Below, piece by piece: positions 45,121 through 54,132 of a stretch of 64,000 nt of DNA. The stretch comes from Microvirga sp. TS319 (GTDB taxonomy: Bacteria; Pseudomonadota; Alphaproteobacteria; Rhizobiales; Beijerinckiaceae). The stretch is taken from assembly GCF_041276405.1 (NCBI RefSeq), contig NZ_JBGGGT010000002.1:1587001-1651000 (forward strand), read 5' to 3'. The translations under genes and the position numbers were made by a program. The notes beneath the pieces are model-generated. The model searched no databases. It was not told the DNA's origin and was given only the letters and a program-made list of their open reading frames with translations. Within the stretch, counting starts at the first letter, position 1; each line of letters opens with the position of its first letter.

Positions 45121-46209
45121 ATGAGCGGCGATCCTCAATTCTATTCGGAGCGAGCGCTCATTCTGGCGCCGCACGGGCGGGATGCGGCTGTTGCGGCGGA
45201 TATCCTGCGAAGCGTGGGGATCGTGGCGGAGATTTGCCCTGACCTGCCGGCGTTGGCGCGTGAGATTGCCCGCGGGGCCGGCTTCGCCCTGGTCACGGAG
45301 GAAGCGTTCCGCACGGCCGATCTCAAGGATCTCTCGCGCTGGCTGATGGATCAGCCGCCGTGGTCGGACTTGGCTTTCGTGCTGCTGACTCTGCGCGGCG
45401 GCGGGATTGAACGTAATCCAGCGCTGGCGCGGCTCTCCGAGGTGCTGGGTAATGTGACCTTTCTGGAGCGCCCCTTTCATCCCGGAACGCTGGTGAGCGT
45501 CGCCCGCTCGGCGTTGCGGGGACGGCGGCGACAGTACGAGGCGCGGGCCCGGCTGGACGACCTGCACCGAGGTGAGGAGCGCCTGAGGACAGCGCTGGAT
45601 AAGGAAAGGCGCGCGGTCGAGCATCAGAGGGTGCTCATCAATGAGTTGAACCATCGGGTGAAGAACACTCTCGCGACGGTGCAGTCCATCTCGGCTCAAA
45701 CCTTACGGACGGCAGACAACAAGGAGGAGGCGCGCGAGGCTTTGGAGATGCGCCTGTTGGCTCTGTCCCGCGCCCATGACGTGCTCACGCGCGAGAGCTG
45801 GGAGGGAGCGGACCTGATCGAAGTGGTCGCAAACGCCCTCAAGCCTTACGAGATCCCCGGGGAGAGCCGCTTCCACATCGAGGGTCCGCATGTGCGGGTG
45901 ACGCCGCGCATGTCGCTGGCGCTGGCGATGGCTCTGCATGAGTTGGCAACCAACGCGGTGAAATATGGCGCCTTGTCCAACAAGGCTGGCACGGTCCAGG
46001 TGTTATGGACCGTGCAGAACGGGGCCGCGCCGCCCCGGCTGAGCCTGCGCTGGATGGAGGCCGGGGGCCCGCCTGTGGTGGCTCCGCGCCGGAGAGGCTT
46101 CGGGTCGCGGTTGATCGAGCGCAGTTTGGCGCAGGACCTGGATGGCCATGTGGAAATCGCCTTTCCGCCAACCGGCGTGGTGTGCAGCGTCAATGCTCCT
46201 GTGGCGTAG
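45121..46209 (+). CDS. HWE-type histidine kinase with N-terminal pseudo-receiver
   Basis: The 362-residue cytosolic protein has an N-terminal receiver-like domain of about 135 residues (RALILAPHGRDAAVAADILRSVG ... VTFLERPFHPGTLVSVARSAL) in which the phosphoacceptor Asp site reads ALVTEEAF and the conserved Lys is Arg. A short coiled linker leads to the kinase core with the H-box INELNHRVKNTLA, the N-box LHELATNAVKYGALS and the HWE-family Trp-x-Glu (LRWMEAG). It starts two bases after the kaiC-like stop, so it is cotranscribed with it and is the likely signalling output. Confidence 0.88.
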   Translation: MSGDPQFYSERALILAPHGRDAAVAADILRSVGIVAEICPDLPALAREIARGAGFALVTEEAFRTADLKDLSRWLMDQPPWSDLAFVLLTLRGGGIERNPALARLSEVLGNVTFLERPFHPGTLVSVARSALRGRRRQYEARARLDDLHRGEERLRTALDKERRAVEHQRVLINELNHRVKNTLATVQSISAQTLRTADNKEEAREALEMRLLALSRAHDVLTRESWEGADLIEVVANALKPYEIPGESRFHIEGPHVRVTPRMSLALAMALHELATNAVKYGALSNKAGTVQVLWTVQNGAAPPRLSLRWMEAGGPPVVAPRRRGFGSRLIERSLAQDLDGHVEIAFPPTGVVCSVNAPVA

Positions 46210-46401
46210 GTTCCCGACCGGGGTCCGGAGCCTGTGCAGCGATCGCGTCGAACGCTTCGCCGACAAGTCTGTGGGGGGTGGGTATCGGCCGAGCGGTTGA
46301 ACTCGGCTTCGGCGGTTCGGACCGCCTCTTTCTCCCAATCGCGGTCCATGGTAGCACCTTGCAGGACGACCTTCAGGGGCAGACTGAAACGACTTGAGCC
46401 G

Positions 46402-47403
46402 ATGCAGCACGAGAGATTTCCGCGAGTAGAACTGTCCCAGTGGCCGACCCCGATCGAGCCGCTCGACCGGCTGTCGGCTGCCCTCGGTGGCCCCCGCATT
46501 TCCATCAAGCGGGACGATTTCGGCAGCATCGCCATGGGCGGCAACAAGCTGCGAAAGCTCGAATATCTCTTGGCCGATGCGCAGGCGAAGGGATGCAACG
46601 CCATCGTTACATCCGGGGCTTTGCAATCCAATCATGCACGACTGACAGCCGCTGCAGCGGCCAGGCTCGGTCTGGAATGTCACATCGTCCTGATCGACGA
46701 AGTCCCTGACCGGCTTCCAGCGTATTACAACTCGGCGAACCGGCTGATCGACGACCTAGTCGGGGCCGAGGTTCACCTGGTCCGACGAGACGACAGCCTT
46801 GCGGAGGCGGTCACCCACTGCGCCGAACAGTTGCAGAGCCAAGGAAAATCGCCCTACGTCATCCCCGTGGGCGGCTCCAACCCGATCGGCTGTCTAGGCT
46901 ACGTCGCCTGCGCCATGGAAATCGCCGAGCAGGAGCGTGCGCTCGGACGGAGCTTCACGCACATCTTCGTCGTTTCGGGATCCGGCGGGACCCATGCGGG
47001 GCTGCTCGCAGGTCTTCACCTCTCGAAATCGACATCGGCATTGATCGGCGCGACGATCTCCCGTCCGGTCGAAAAGCAGCGCCCGATCGTCGAGGCTCTG
47101 GTGGATGGCGTATCAGCGTTGCTCGGCACGGATGCAGCCAAGTCGGCGATCCGCCTCGACGACAGCATGTACCTTCCGGGCTACGGGCTGCCCAACGACT
47201 CCTCCCGCGAGGCTATCGCGTTATGCGCGCGATACGAAGGGATCTTGCTCGATCCTGTTTATACCTCGAAAGCGATGGCGGTCGTCATCAACGGCATCAG
47301 AACGGGCCGCTTCGGCCCGAAGGACGAACTGCTTTTCATCCACACTGGCGGCGCGCCTGCACTGTTCGCCTATCAAGAGATGTTCAGTCGGACCGCGCCG
47401 TGA
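46402..47403 (+). CDS. D-cysteine desulfhydrase (PLP-dependent, ACC deaminase family)
   Basis: The 333-residue cytosolic enzyme belongs to the D-cysteine desulfhydrase/ACC deaminase family. It has IKRDDFGSIAMGGNKLRKLEYLLADA with the PLP Lys (residue 49), TSGALQSNHARLTAAAAARLGLECHIVL, PYVIPVGGSNPIGCLGYV and SGSGGTHAGLLAGL. D-cysteine is broken into pyruvate, sulfide and ammonia; D-cysteine desulfhydrase is preferred over ACC deaminase on overall sequence, but I cannot be certain. The ATG at 46402 gives the usual start. No ribosome site is obvious. Bases 46210-46401 hold no gene. Confidence 0.8.
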   Translation: MQHERFPRVELSQWPTPIEPLDRLSAALGGPRISIKRDDFGSIAMGGNKLRKLEYLLADAQAKGCNAIVTSGALQSNHARLTAAAAARLGLECHIVLIDEVPDRLPAYYNSANRLIDDLVGAEVHLVRRDDSLAEAVTHCAEQLQSQGKSPYVIPVGGSNPIGCLGYVACAMEIAEQERALGRSFTHIFVVSGSGGTHAGLLAGLHLSKSTSALIGATISRPVEKQRPIVEALVDGVSALLGTDAAKSAIRLDDSMYLPGYGLPNDSSREAIALCARYEGILLDPVYTSKAMAVVINGIRTGRFGPKDELLFIHTGGAPALFAYQEMFSRTAP

Positions 47404-47531
47404 ACGCTTCGGCCAGAGGGTAGTCCCGCCGCTCGTCGACCCGCAGGAGACATTCCGGCGCAGCCGTTTCGTCGAGCCGTCGCTTGTTCAGGGTTGCGCT
47501 CAGGGATCCACCTGCTCAGCACCTGCGCGAT
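47404..47531. other. Gene-free spacer after D-cysteine desulfhydrase
   Basis: Only short shadow frames are present. The spacer leads to a long palindrome and continues gene-free to 47810. Confidence 0.5.
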
Positions 47532-47583
47532 CCGGAGCATGGGACGTGAAGAGTGGGTCCACTTTTCACGTCCCATGCTCCGG
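47532..47583. repeat. Near-perfect long palindrome
   Basis: Two 25-base arms, CCGGAGCATGGGACGTGAAG at the outer left and its complement on the right, differ at a single position and flank a 2-base centre. It is the most regular copy of the GCATCGGACGTGAAAAGTGG type. Bases 47584-47810 hold nothing else that I can support. Confidence 0.9.
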
Positions 47584-47810
47584 ACGGCAAAAGCCACCGA
47601 GCACGCCTCGATCTTCCGCTGAAATCTCGCGGGTATTTCGATGACTCATAAGGCGTGGTGAGGCGATAATCCGCTATTGTGGGTGACAGGCCGGAAAATT
47701 GGCCTTCCGACAAGTGGGCATGGCGGCAAGTAGGTGGCCGGATTGTCGCCTGCTTCAATTCCACGTACCCTCGGGGGTCTTGGGGGAAGGCAGCGAGGAG
47801 AAGATTCGGT

Positions 47811-48341
47811 ATGGCGAGACTTGTCTTTGTCTTGAACCAGTCGCTGGACGGCTATGTCGACCACATGGCGTTTAAGCCCGAACCCGCGCTTTTTCAGCAT
47901 TTTATCGATGACGTGCGCGGCCTGACCGGCAGTGTCTATGGCCGCCGCATGTACGAGGTGATGCGGTATTGGGACGAGGATCATCCCGAGTGGGACGAGG
48001 CCGAGCGCGACTATGCGGCGGCGTGGCGAAGCCAACCGAAATGGGTCGTGTCGCGCTCGTTGAAATCGGTCGGCCCGAACGCCACCCTCGTCAAGGATGA
48101 CGTAGAGGCCGCGATACGCGGGCTGAAAGCTCGGCTCGATGGGGTGATTGAAGTTTCCGGACCTGAGTTGGCGGGAGGTTTGACCGACTTGGGACTTGTC
48201 GACGAGTATCGATTGTACCTCCATCCCGTTGTGCTCGGCGGCGGCAAGCCGTACTTCGCCGGGCCGCGGCCGCCACTGCGCCTCGTGGCGAGCGATCGTA
48301 TCGGCGAGAATGTGATCAGGTTGACATACGTTCCAGCATAA
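47811..48341 (+). CDS. Dihydrofolate reductase family protein (RibD C-terminal-like)
   Basis: The 176-residue protein has the fold of the DHFR/RibD C-terminal family: MARLVFVLNQSLDGYVD at the start, GSVYGRRMYEVMRYW, WVVSRSLKSVG, VSGPELAGGLTDLGLVDEYRLYLHPVVLGGGKPYF toward the end. Such proteins are probably NADPH-dependent reductases, but the substrate is unknown. GAGGAG lies upstream of ATG 47811. It is a single gene. Confidence 0.85.
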   Translation: MARLVFVLNQSLDGYVDHMAFKPEPALFQHFIDDVRGLTGSVYGRRMYEVMRYWDEDHPEWDEAERDYAAAWRSQPKWVVSRSLKSVGPNATLVKDDVEAAIRGLKARLDGVIEVSGPELAGGLTDLGLVDEYRLYLHPVVLGGGKPYFAGPRPPLRLVASDRIGENVIRLTYVPA

Positions 48342-48659
48342 TTGCGGCGATGTGCCTGACGGACCGCTGAAGAGGCGGCTTTTGAAAAGGGCGACGGCAG
48401 CCTCTTACGTTCGCCCTGAGATCGGGACAGACTGTAAGCCTGTGTTCTTGAGCATCTTTTCACGCAAAGCCGGTTCCCACTTCCCGCATTCGAGGCCTTG
48501 AGCGCTCCTGCACCTTGCCCTGCCTTTGGTCGTCCGTTCGCCCGCAAGGCCACCTATACGCGCGGCGCAGGGCAGGGCCGCCCCATTCCGCCACAAAACG
48601 GTCAAGTTTGAAGGGCGGCGGTCCTCTCCCCTGAAATCCCACCTGGTCGACGACTCGCC
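48342..48659. other. 318-base gene-free spacer containing one palindrome
   Basis: A palindrome at 48450-48500 (GAGCATCTTTTCACGC, CCGGTTCCCACTTCCCGC, CATTCGAGG) is the only recognisable feature. Its right arm is degenerate. Promoters for the M23 gene should lie here but are not evident. Confidence 0.6.
48450..48500. repeat. Degenerate intergenic palindrome
   Basis: GAGCATCTTTTCACGCAAAG, then CCGGTTCCCACTTCC and a decayed closing arm CATTCGAGG. It is oriented as in the copies at 50723 and 61659. Confidence 0.7.
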
Positions 48660-50606
48660 GTGAAACACCTCACTGCTCTATCTTCCTCGGCTCGAACTGG
48701 AGAGGCGCTCTCCGCACGAACAGAGTTTGATGCAGGCTTCGCACCGCTCGAGAGCCGTTCGAACAGCAGCAGACCCGTCATCAATCTCCCTTGGCTCACC
48801 GCTTGCCTCCTGGTCAGCGTCAGTGGTGGAGCGCTCATCGGAACGGCGCTCTACGGAGCTGTCGAGACAGAGGGCGTGAATATCGAGAGGCCCGAGCGGG
48901 TCGTGATCCGCTCCGTCCGCGACTTCCAGGATTCGGACGTTGTCGGGCAGAAAGGCGACCGATTGGCTCTCGGCCCTGTGCCGGCTGCGGCAAAAAAGGA
49001 ATTCAGCGCCCCCAGCGTTGAGCAGGTGGGTGATCATGAAGTCATCCGGACCCGGGCGTATGTCCGGCTCAAGACGGATCTTTCGCTGACCCGGGCCGAG
49101 ATCGAGGACATGCCTCCATTCGACTTTGCGCACATGGTCCTCGAGCGTGAGCGCGAAGCTCCCGTGGAAGACGAAGCGTCGGCTTCCTATGATCCGTCCG
49201 AGACCGAAGCGACCATCATCAGAAGCAGTCTGGCCGCTCTCACGATTCAGGACGATGCGCCAGCGCTGACGGAGGACAACGTCGCGGATCAGATCAGGGA
49301 GCTCACCAGCCTGACCTCGGACGTCTCACACCTGCCGGAGGGATTTACGCAGCAGCGCATCCTTGCCCGAACCTTTCGTTTCAAAGATCAGAACGAGCAA
49401 GGGATGAGCGAGCGAGCTCCATCGGATCCCTTCGATGCGATCGACGTTCGCGTTGCGCCTGAGAATGTCGTTTCAATTCCGAAGAACCAGCTCAATTCCG
49501 CATCGCCGCTCTACGAGGAGCGCGAGATCACGCTGGAGCGTGGGGAAACGCTCGAATTCGCGCTTCGCAAGAACGGCGCGACCCAGGCGCGAACCGATAA
49601 GATCCTGGCCGCATTGGGTTCCTGGCCCCAGTCCGGGCTCCCCGAGGGGCCTCATATCCGGCTTCTTCTGGGGCCGCAAACCGGTGGCCGGCCCATCGAG
49701 AAAGTCACCATCGAGCGAGACGGCGACGTCCTGGAGAATGTCGCCGAGAACGATCAGGGGCAATTCGTTCCCGTCCTGAGAACTGATCAGCCATCCCCGG
49801 AGGTCGCTTCATCCGATGACAAAGTGGACGAGGATGGAGAAGGGGTCAGTTTGTACGAGAGCGTCTATGAGACCTGCCTCGAGAATGGGATCCCGCGTCC
49901 GATCATCGACACCATGATCCGGGCTCTCGCGTACAATGTCGACTTCAACCGGCAGGCCACCCACCGGGATGGCCTCTCGCTGTTCTTCGTCAACGACGAG
50001 GGGCGCGATCCCGAACTGCTCTATGTGGCGCTGAAAATCGGAGATGAGATCCGAAAAGCGTATCGCTATCAGTCTCCCGTGACGGGAGACGTCGAATATC
50101 TCGACGAGGAAGGCCACTCGGCCAAGAAGCTCCTCGTGAGAAAGCCTGTTGCCGAAGGGCGTCTCAGTTCGCCCTTCGGCGGGCGGTTCCATCCCATTCT
50201 CGGCTACACCCGTCCCCATAATGGCGTCGATTGGGCGGCTCCACGGGGAACACCGATCATGGCAACGGGCGATGGGATCGTCGAGGCGGCCGGAACGGCT
50301 TCCGGCTACGGCAATCACATCGAGATCAGACACCTGAACGGCTACATGACGGGTTACGGCCACCTGGCACGGATTGCGCGCGGGATCACCCCAGGCGCAA
50401 CGGTGCGACAGGGGCAGGTGATCGGTTATGTCGGTTCGACCGGCCTCTCGACGGGGCCCCACGTTCACTACGAGGTCAAGATCAACGATCGGTTCGTCGA
50501 TCCGATGAAAGTCCGTCTCCCCGACGGGCAAGGGCTCACCGGTGAGGCGCTGGCGTCCTTCCAGCAGGAGGGGCGGCACATGGACGATCTGCGTCATAAG
50601 GGCTGA
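48660..50606 (+). CDS. Membrane-anchored M23 family peptidoglycan endopeptidase
   Basis: The 648-residue protein has one N-terminal membrane helix (about residues 42-65, LPWLTACLLVSVSGGALIGTAL), a long acidic periplasmic stretch with a LysM- or OapA-like domain before a C-terminal LytM/M23 domain. The zinc site is intact: GGRFHPILGYTRPHNGVDWAAP (H-x-n-D) and HVHYEV. Such enzymes open peptide cross-links in murein during growth or division. The start is a GTG at 48660. It is a single gene; the stop is followed by a LysR fragment. Confidence 0.85.
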   Translation: MKHLTALSSSARTGEALSARTEFDAGFAPLESRSNSSRPVINLPWLTACLLVSVSGGALIGTALYGAVETEGVNIERPERVVIRSVRDFQDSDVVGQKGDRLALGPVPAAAKKEFSAPSVEQVGDHEVIRTRAYVRLKTDLSLTRAEIEDMPPFDFAHMVLEREREAPVEDEASASYDPSETEATIIRSSLAALTIQDDAPALTEDNVADQIRELTSLTSDVSHLPEGFTQQRILARTFRFKDQNEQGMSERAPSDPFDAIDVRVAPENVVSIPKNQLNSASPLYEEREITLERGETLEFALRKNGATQARTDKILAALGSWPQSGLPEGPHIRLLLGPQTGGRPIEKVTIERDGDVLENVAENDQGQFVPVLRTDQPSPEVASSDDKVDEDGEGVSLYESVYETCLENGIPRPIIDTMIRALAYNVDFNRQATHRDGLSLFFVNDEGRDPELLYVALKIGDEIRKAYRYQSPVTGDVEYLDEEGHSAKKLLVRKPVAEGRLSSPFGGRFHPILGYTRPHNGVDWAAPRGTPIMATGDGIVEAAGTASGYGNHIEIRHLNGYMTGYGHLARIARGITPGATVRQGQVIGYVGSTGLSTGPHVHYEVKINDRFVDPMKVRLPDGQGLTGEALASFQQEGRHMDDLRHKG

Positions 50607-50619
50607 CGCGTGATGGCAG

Positions 50620-50718
50620 TTCGATCTGATCCCGGCGCTCTCGGACTTTCGCAGCCGGTACGCGGACGTGCCGGTGGAGGCCGATCTCAACGGCGGCACT
50701 TGCCCTTATGGTCCGTAG
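50620..50718 (+). pseudogene. Remnant of a LysR substrate-binding domain
   Basis: An in-frame 33-codon stretch (reading FDLIPALSDFRSRYADVPVEADL, ending at TAG 50716) resembles the LysR segment xLPxLxxFxxRYPxVxLxLxL found at the matching place in the neighbouring full-length LysR. It has no start and nothing else of the gene. A relic is the best explanation. Confidence 0.35.
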
Positions 50719-50722
50719 GCTT

Positions 50723-50774
50723 AGAGCATCTTTTCACGCAAAACCGGCATCCACTTTTGCGGAAAAGGCTCTAG
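50723..50774. repeat. Palindrome supplying the LysR stop codon
   Basis: The unit runs from AGAGCATCTTTTCACGC through CCGGCATCCACTTTTGCGG to AAAAGGCTCTAG. On the minus strand its TAG is the stop of the LysR gene (50771-50773). Confidence 0.85.
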
Positions 50775-51685
50775 TCGCGACTGCCGCGGGGTACGATTTT
50801 CTCTCCCAGAAAGTCGATGAAGGCGCGGATGCGCGCAGCGAGGTGCTCGTGGCCGACAAAGACCGCGTGAATGAGTTCGATATCCTCGGGATTGAAGGGC
50901 TCCAACACCGGAACGAGCCGACCGGAATCGATATCAGGCTGAACATGGAACTGTCCGATCCGCGCCAGCCCAAGTCCTTCGAGGCAAAGACGGCGCACGG
51001 TTGGGCCGTTATTGGCCTGAAAGTTGCCGAAGACCTCTCTCGTGTAGACGGTTCCACCGCCCGGATCTCGGAAGGGCCACTCCTCGACGCCGCGTCGGAA
51101 GTTGAACAGCAGGCAATTGTGCCGATTCAGATCATCGGGCTTCTCGGGCATGCCATGTCTCTCGAGATAGCCCGGGGAGGCTACGACAACGCGCCGGCTC
51201 TGCAGGATCTTGCGGGCTTTCAGGGAAGAGTCGCGCAGCGGACCTGAGCGGATTGCAATATCCGCGCGTTCCTCGAGCAGATCGATCACGCCGTCGGTGA
51301 GCGACAGATCGAGTTCCACGTTCGGGTAGCGGCTCAGAAAATCCGGCACGAGCGGCACCACATGCCGAACGCCGAACCCCACTGAGGCACTGACCCGCAG
51401 CTTGCCGCGGGGAGTGGCCTTCGCGCCGCCTGCAACCACCCGTTCGGTTTCCTCGATCTCGCCCAGGATACGCTGCGCCCGCTGCAGATAGATGTCGCCT
51501 TCGGGGGTCAGTTGAAGCGCGCGGGTCGAGCGAACCATCAGGCGGGTTCCCAGCCGTGTCTCGATCCGTGTGACGATCTTGCTGACGGCGGATGGTGAGA
51601 GCCCCAGCTTGCGCCCTGCCGCGGAAAAGCTGCCGAGCTGGGCTGCCTGGGCAAAGACTTCCATCTCTCCCGCTCGATTGTCCAT
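50771..51685 (-). CDS. LysR family transcriptional regulator
   Basis: The 304-residue regulator has an N-terminal winged helix-turn-helix (EVFAQAAQLGSFSAAGRKLGLSPSAVSKIVTRIETRLGTRLMVRSTRALQLTPEG) and a C-terminal effector-binding domain with VRHVVPLVPDFLSRYPNVELDLSLTDG. It probably controls the divergent MFS transporter gene and the aldo-keto reductase gene that follows, an arrangement common in the order. The effector is unknown. The start ATG 51685 leaves a 153-base intergenic region with the MFS gene. Confidence 0.92.
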   Translation of the reverse strand: MDNRAGEMEVFAQAAQLGSFSAAGRKLGLSPSAVSKIVTRIETRLGTRLMVRSTRALQLTPEGDIYLQRAQRILGEIEETERVVAGGAKATPRGKLRVSASVGFGVRHVVPLVPDFLSRYPNVELDLSLTDGVIDLLEERADIAIRSGPLRDSSLKARKILQSRRVVVASPGYLERHGMPEKPDDLNRHNCLLFNFRRGVEEWPFRDPGGGTVYTREVFGNFQANNGPTVRRLCLEGLGLARIGQFHVQPDIDSGRLVPVLEPFNPEDIELIHAVFVGHEHLAARIRAFIDFLGEKIVPRGSRD

Positions 51686-51838
51686 GTCGCGCGCCTGTCT
51701 TTGAATTCAATTCAAAAGCATTGATCCATTGCACCGGCTAATCGCGCAAGCCCCCGTGGCTCATATTCCGGAGCGAAACAGCCTCGACCAACAGGCGAGC
51801 CTTTCGTCAGCAACCTGCACCTGAACGGCTCAGGTGGA

Positions 51839-53032
51839 ATGGACCTTGTCATGCCTCTTGCTCTTTTTGCCTTGACGATCGCGGCCTATGCGATCGGCAC
51901 GACCGAATTCGTCATTGTCGGCCTTCTGCCCACGGTCGCCGACGATCTTGGAATCAATCTTTCTCTCGCGGGCCTGATCGTCAGCGTGTACGCCCTCGGC
52001 GTGACGTTCGGGGCTCCCGTCATCACCGCGTTGACCGGGCGCTTGGCGCGCAAGCCCCTCCTGCTCGGGCTCATGGGATTGTTCGTTGCAGGGAATGTCA
52101 TGGCGGCGCTCAGCGCCAGCTATGAGATGCTGCTGATCGCCCGTGTGATCTCCGCTTCCGCCCATGGCGTCTTCTTCTCGGTCGGGTCGACCATCGCGGC
52201 CGACCTTGTGCCGGAGAACCGCCGCGCCTCCGCCATCGCGATGATGTTCATGGGCCTGACGGTGGCCATCGTCACCGGCGTGCCACTGGGCACCTTCATC
52301 GGCCAGACCTTCGGCTGGCGCGCCACCTTCTGGGCCGTATCGGGGCTCGGTATCGTCGCCTTTGCCGGGATCGCGGGGCTGCTGCCGTCCACCCTGTCCA
52401 GGCCTGCGCCGGCTCGCCTGATCGAGCAGGTCCGCGTGCTCGGCAGCGGCCGCCTGCTTCTGGTCTTCGCCATGACGGCGATGGGCTACGGCGGCACCTT
52501 CGTGACCTTCACGTTCCTCGCCTCCATCCTGGAGCAGGTGACCGGATTCGAGGCATCGAGCGTGAGTCTGGTCCTCGTCCTCTACGGTGCTGCCATCGCG
52601 GTCGGAAACCTGGCGGGCGGCCGCATCGCCGATCGGAACCCGGTCCGGGCGCTGATCGGTCTCTTTGCCCTCCAGGCGGCAGTGCTCTTCGTCTTCACCT
52701 TCACGGCCGTTTCGCCGCGGTGGGCGCTCATCACCCTCGCGGCGCTCGGATTTCTTTCCTTCGCCAACGTGCCGGGGCTTCAGATCTATGTGGTCGAGCT
52801 CGCAAAGCAGCATCGCCCGGGTGCGGTCGACGTCGCTTCGGCTCTCAACATTGCAGCGTTCAATCTCGGCATTGCCGTCGGGGCCTGGGTTGGCGGCACG
52901 GTCGTCGCGTCGCCGCTTGGGCTTGGCGCCACCCCGTGGGTCGGCGCGATTCTGGTTGCGGTCGCTCTCGTTCTGACGATCTGGAGCGGCATCCTCGACC
53001 GTCGCCCAGAGCCGGTCGGACAGCCTGCATGA
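51839..53032 (+). CDS. MFS transporter (arabinose efflux permease type)
   Basis: The 397-residue protein has 12 predicted membrane helices and the signature of the AraJ/sugar-efflux DHA1 group: PLALFALTIAAYAIGTTEFVIVGLLPTVADDLGI at helix 1, GRLARKPLLLGLMGLF after helix 2, and LIARVISASAHGVFFSVGS. It would expel a small molecule or drug with proton exchange. The ATG at 51839 has a close GGTGG; ATG 51851 is an alternative. It is divergent from the LysR gene and followed by the aldo-keto reductase. Confidence 0.88.
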   Translation: MDLVMPLALFALTIAAYAIGTTEFVIVGLLPTVADDLGINLSLAGLIVSVYALGVTFGAPVITALTGRLARKPLLLGLMGLFVAGNVMAALSASYEMLLIARVISASAHGVFFSVGSTIAADLVPENRRASAIAMMFMGLTVAIVTGVPLGTFIGQTFGWRATFWAVSGLGIVAFAGIAGLLPSTLSRPAPARLIEQVRVLGSGRLLLVFAMTAMGYGGTFVTFTFLASILEQVTGFEASSVSLVLVLYGAAIAVGNLAGGRIADRNPVRALIGLFALQAAVLFVFTFTAVSPRWALITLAALGFLSFANVPGLQIYVVELAKQHRPGAVDVASALNIAAFNLGIAVGAWVGGTVVASPLGLGATPWVGAILVAVALVLTIWSGILDRRPEPVGQPA

Positions 53033-53117
53033 TGGCCCGAAACCGTCTGCGAACCTCACCTCGACCAAAGAGCCGATCCGGCCATGTGCCGCCGGGCTCA
53101 ATCAACTGGAGACTGCA

Positions 53118-53951
53118 ATGAGAACTGTCAGGGCCAATGGAGCCGCCATCCCGGCGCTCGGTTTCGGAACCTTCCGGATGTCGGGCCCCGACGTGCTGCG
53201 GATGGTTCCGCATGCCCTCGACCTCGGGTTCCGCCATATCGACACGGCCCAAATCTACGGCAACGAAACAGAGGTCGGAGAAGGGCTTGCCCGCTCCGGC
53301 ATCGCCCGTGCCGATGTGTTCCTGACCACGAAAGTCTGGGTGGAGAATTATCGTCACGACGCCTTCCTGGCCTCGGTGGACGAGAGCCTCGCCAAGCTCA
53401 GGACCGACTATGTCGACCTGCTGCTGCTGCATTGGCCGAGCGCGTCCGTGCCGCTGGCCGAGCAGATCGGCGCCTTGAACGAAGTCCAGCGTTCGGGACG
53501 AGTGCGCCATATCGGCGTCAGCAACTTCACCGTGGCGATGATGGAGGAGGCGATCAGCATCAGCGATGCCCCTCTGGTCACCAATCAGATTGAGTACCAT
53601 CCATATCTCGACCAGAAGGCTGTCATCGCGTCAGCCCGGGAGGCGGGTCTTTCTGTTACGGCGTACTACGCTATGGCAGACGGCCGGGTCCTCACCGACC
53701 CGGCGCTTCGCGAGATTGGCTCACGTCACCGCAGGTCCGTCGCGCAGGTGGTATTGCGCTGGCTTGTGCAGCAGGAGGGGATCGTGGCCCTGTCCAAGAC
53801 GGTGAACGAGAGGCGTGCGTCCGAAAATCTCACCATCTTCGACTTCGAATTGTCAGCGGAGGAAATGGCTGCGATTCACGCCCTGGCAAGGCCGACAGGC
53901 CGGATCGTCAGCCCACCCGGTCTCGCGCCGGAGTGGGATCCTGCCTGCTGA
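53118..53951 (+). CDS. Aldo-keto reductase
   Basis: The 277-residue TIM-barrel enzyme carries the complete catalytic tetrad of the family: Asp42 and Tyr47 in RHIDTAQIYGNE, Lys72 in LTTKVW and His105 in LLLHWP, plus GVSNFT and NQIEYHPYL. It reduces aldehydes or ketones with NADPH in the cytosol, with a preference that is not clear, perhaps methylglyoxal or 2,5-diketo-gluconate. It lies 85 bases after the MFS gene on the same strand and is probably coregulated by the LysR protein. Confidence 0.9.
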   Translation: MRTVRANGAAIPALGFGTFRMSGPDVLRMVPHALDLGFRHIDTAQIYGNETEVGEGLARSGIARADVFLTTKVWVENYRHDAFLASVDESLAKLRTDYVDLLLLHWPSASVPLAEQIGALNEVQRSGRVRHIGVSNFTVAMMEEAISISDAPLVTNQIEYHPYLDQKAVIASAREAGLSVTAYYAMADGRVLTDPALREIGSRHRRSVAQVVLRWLVQQEGIVALSKTVNERRASENLTIFDFELSAEEMAAIHALARPTGRIVSPPGLAPEWDPAC

Positions 53952-54000
53952 CCTGTGCGCGTTGGGTCCAGTGGAGGATACGTCCTCCCCTGAGCCTGTT

Positions 54001-54050
54001 CTAGCGCATCGTGCGGAAAACCGGGTCCACTTTTCCGCACGATGCGCTAA
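54001..54050. repeat. Perfect 19-bp-arm palindrome
   Basis: Arms TAGCGCATCGTGCGGAAAA (54002-54020) and its exact complement (54031-54049) flank CCGGGTCCAC. It lies in the gap between the aldo-keto reductase and the EamA gene and is the cleanest GCGCATCGTGCGG copy. Confidence 0.92.
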
Positions 54051-54132
54051 AGCTTCCGGTCACATTGATTCTCCAGATCCTCAGGGCGATTGAGCCACTC
54101 CGCTGGCGTCCGGTCCCAGTCAGGACACACAC

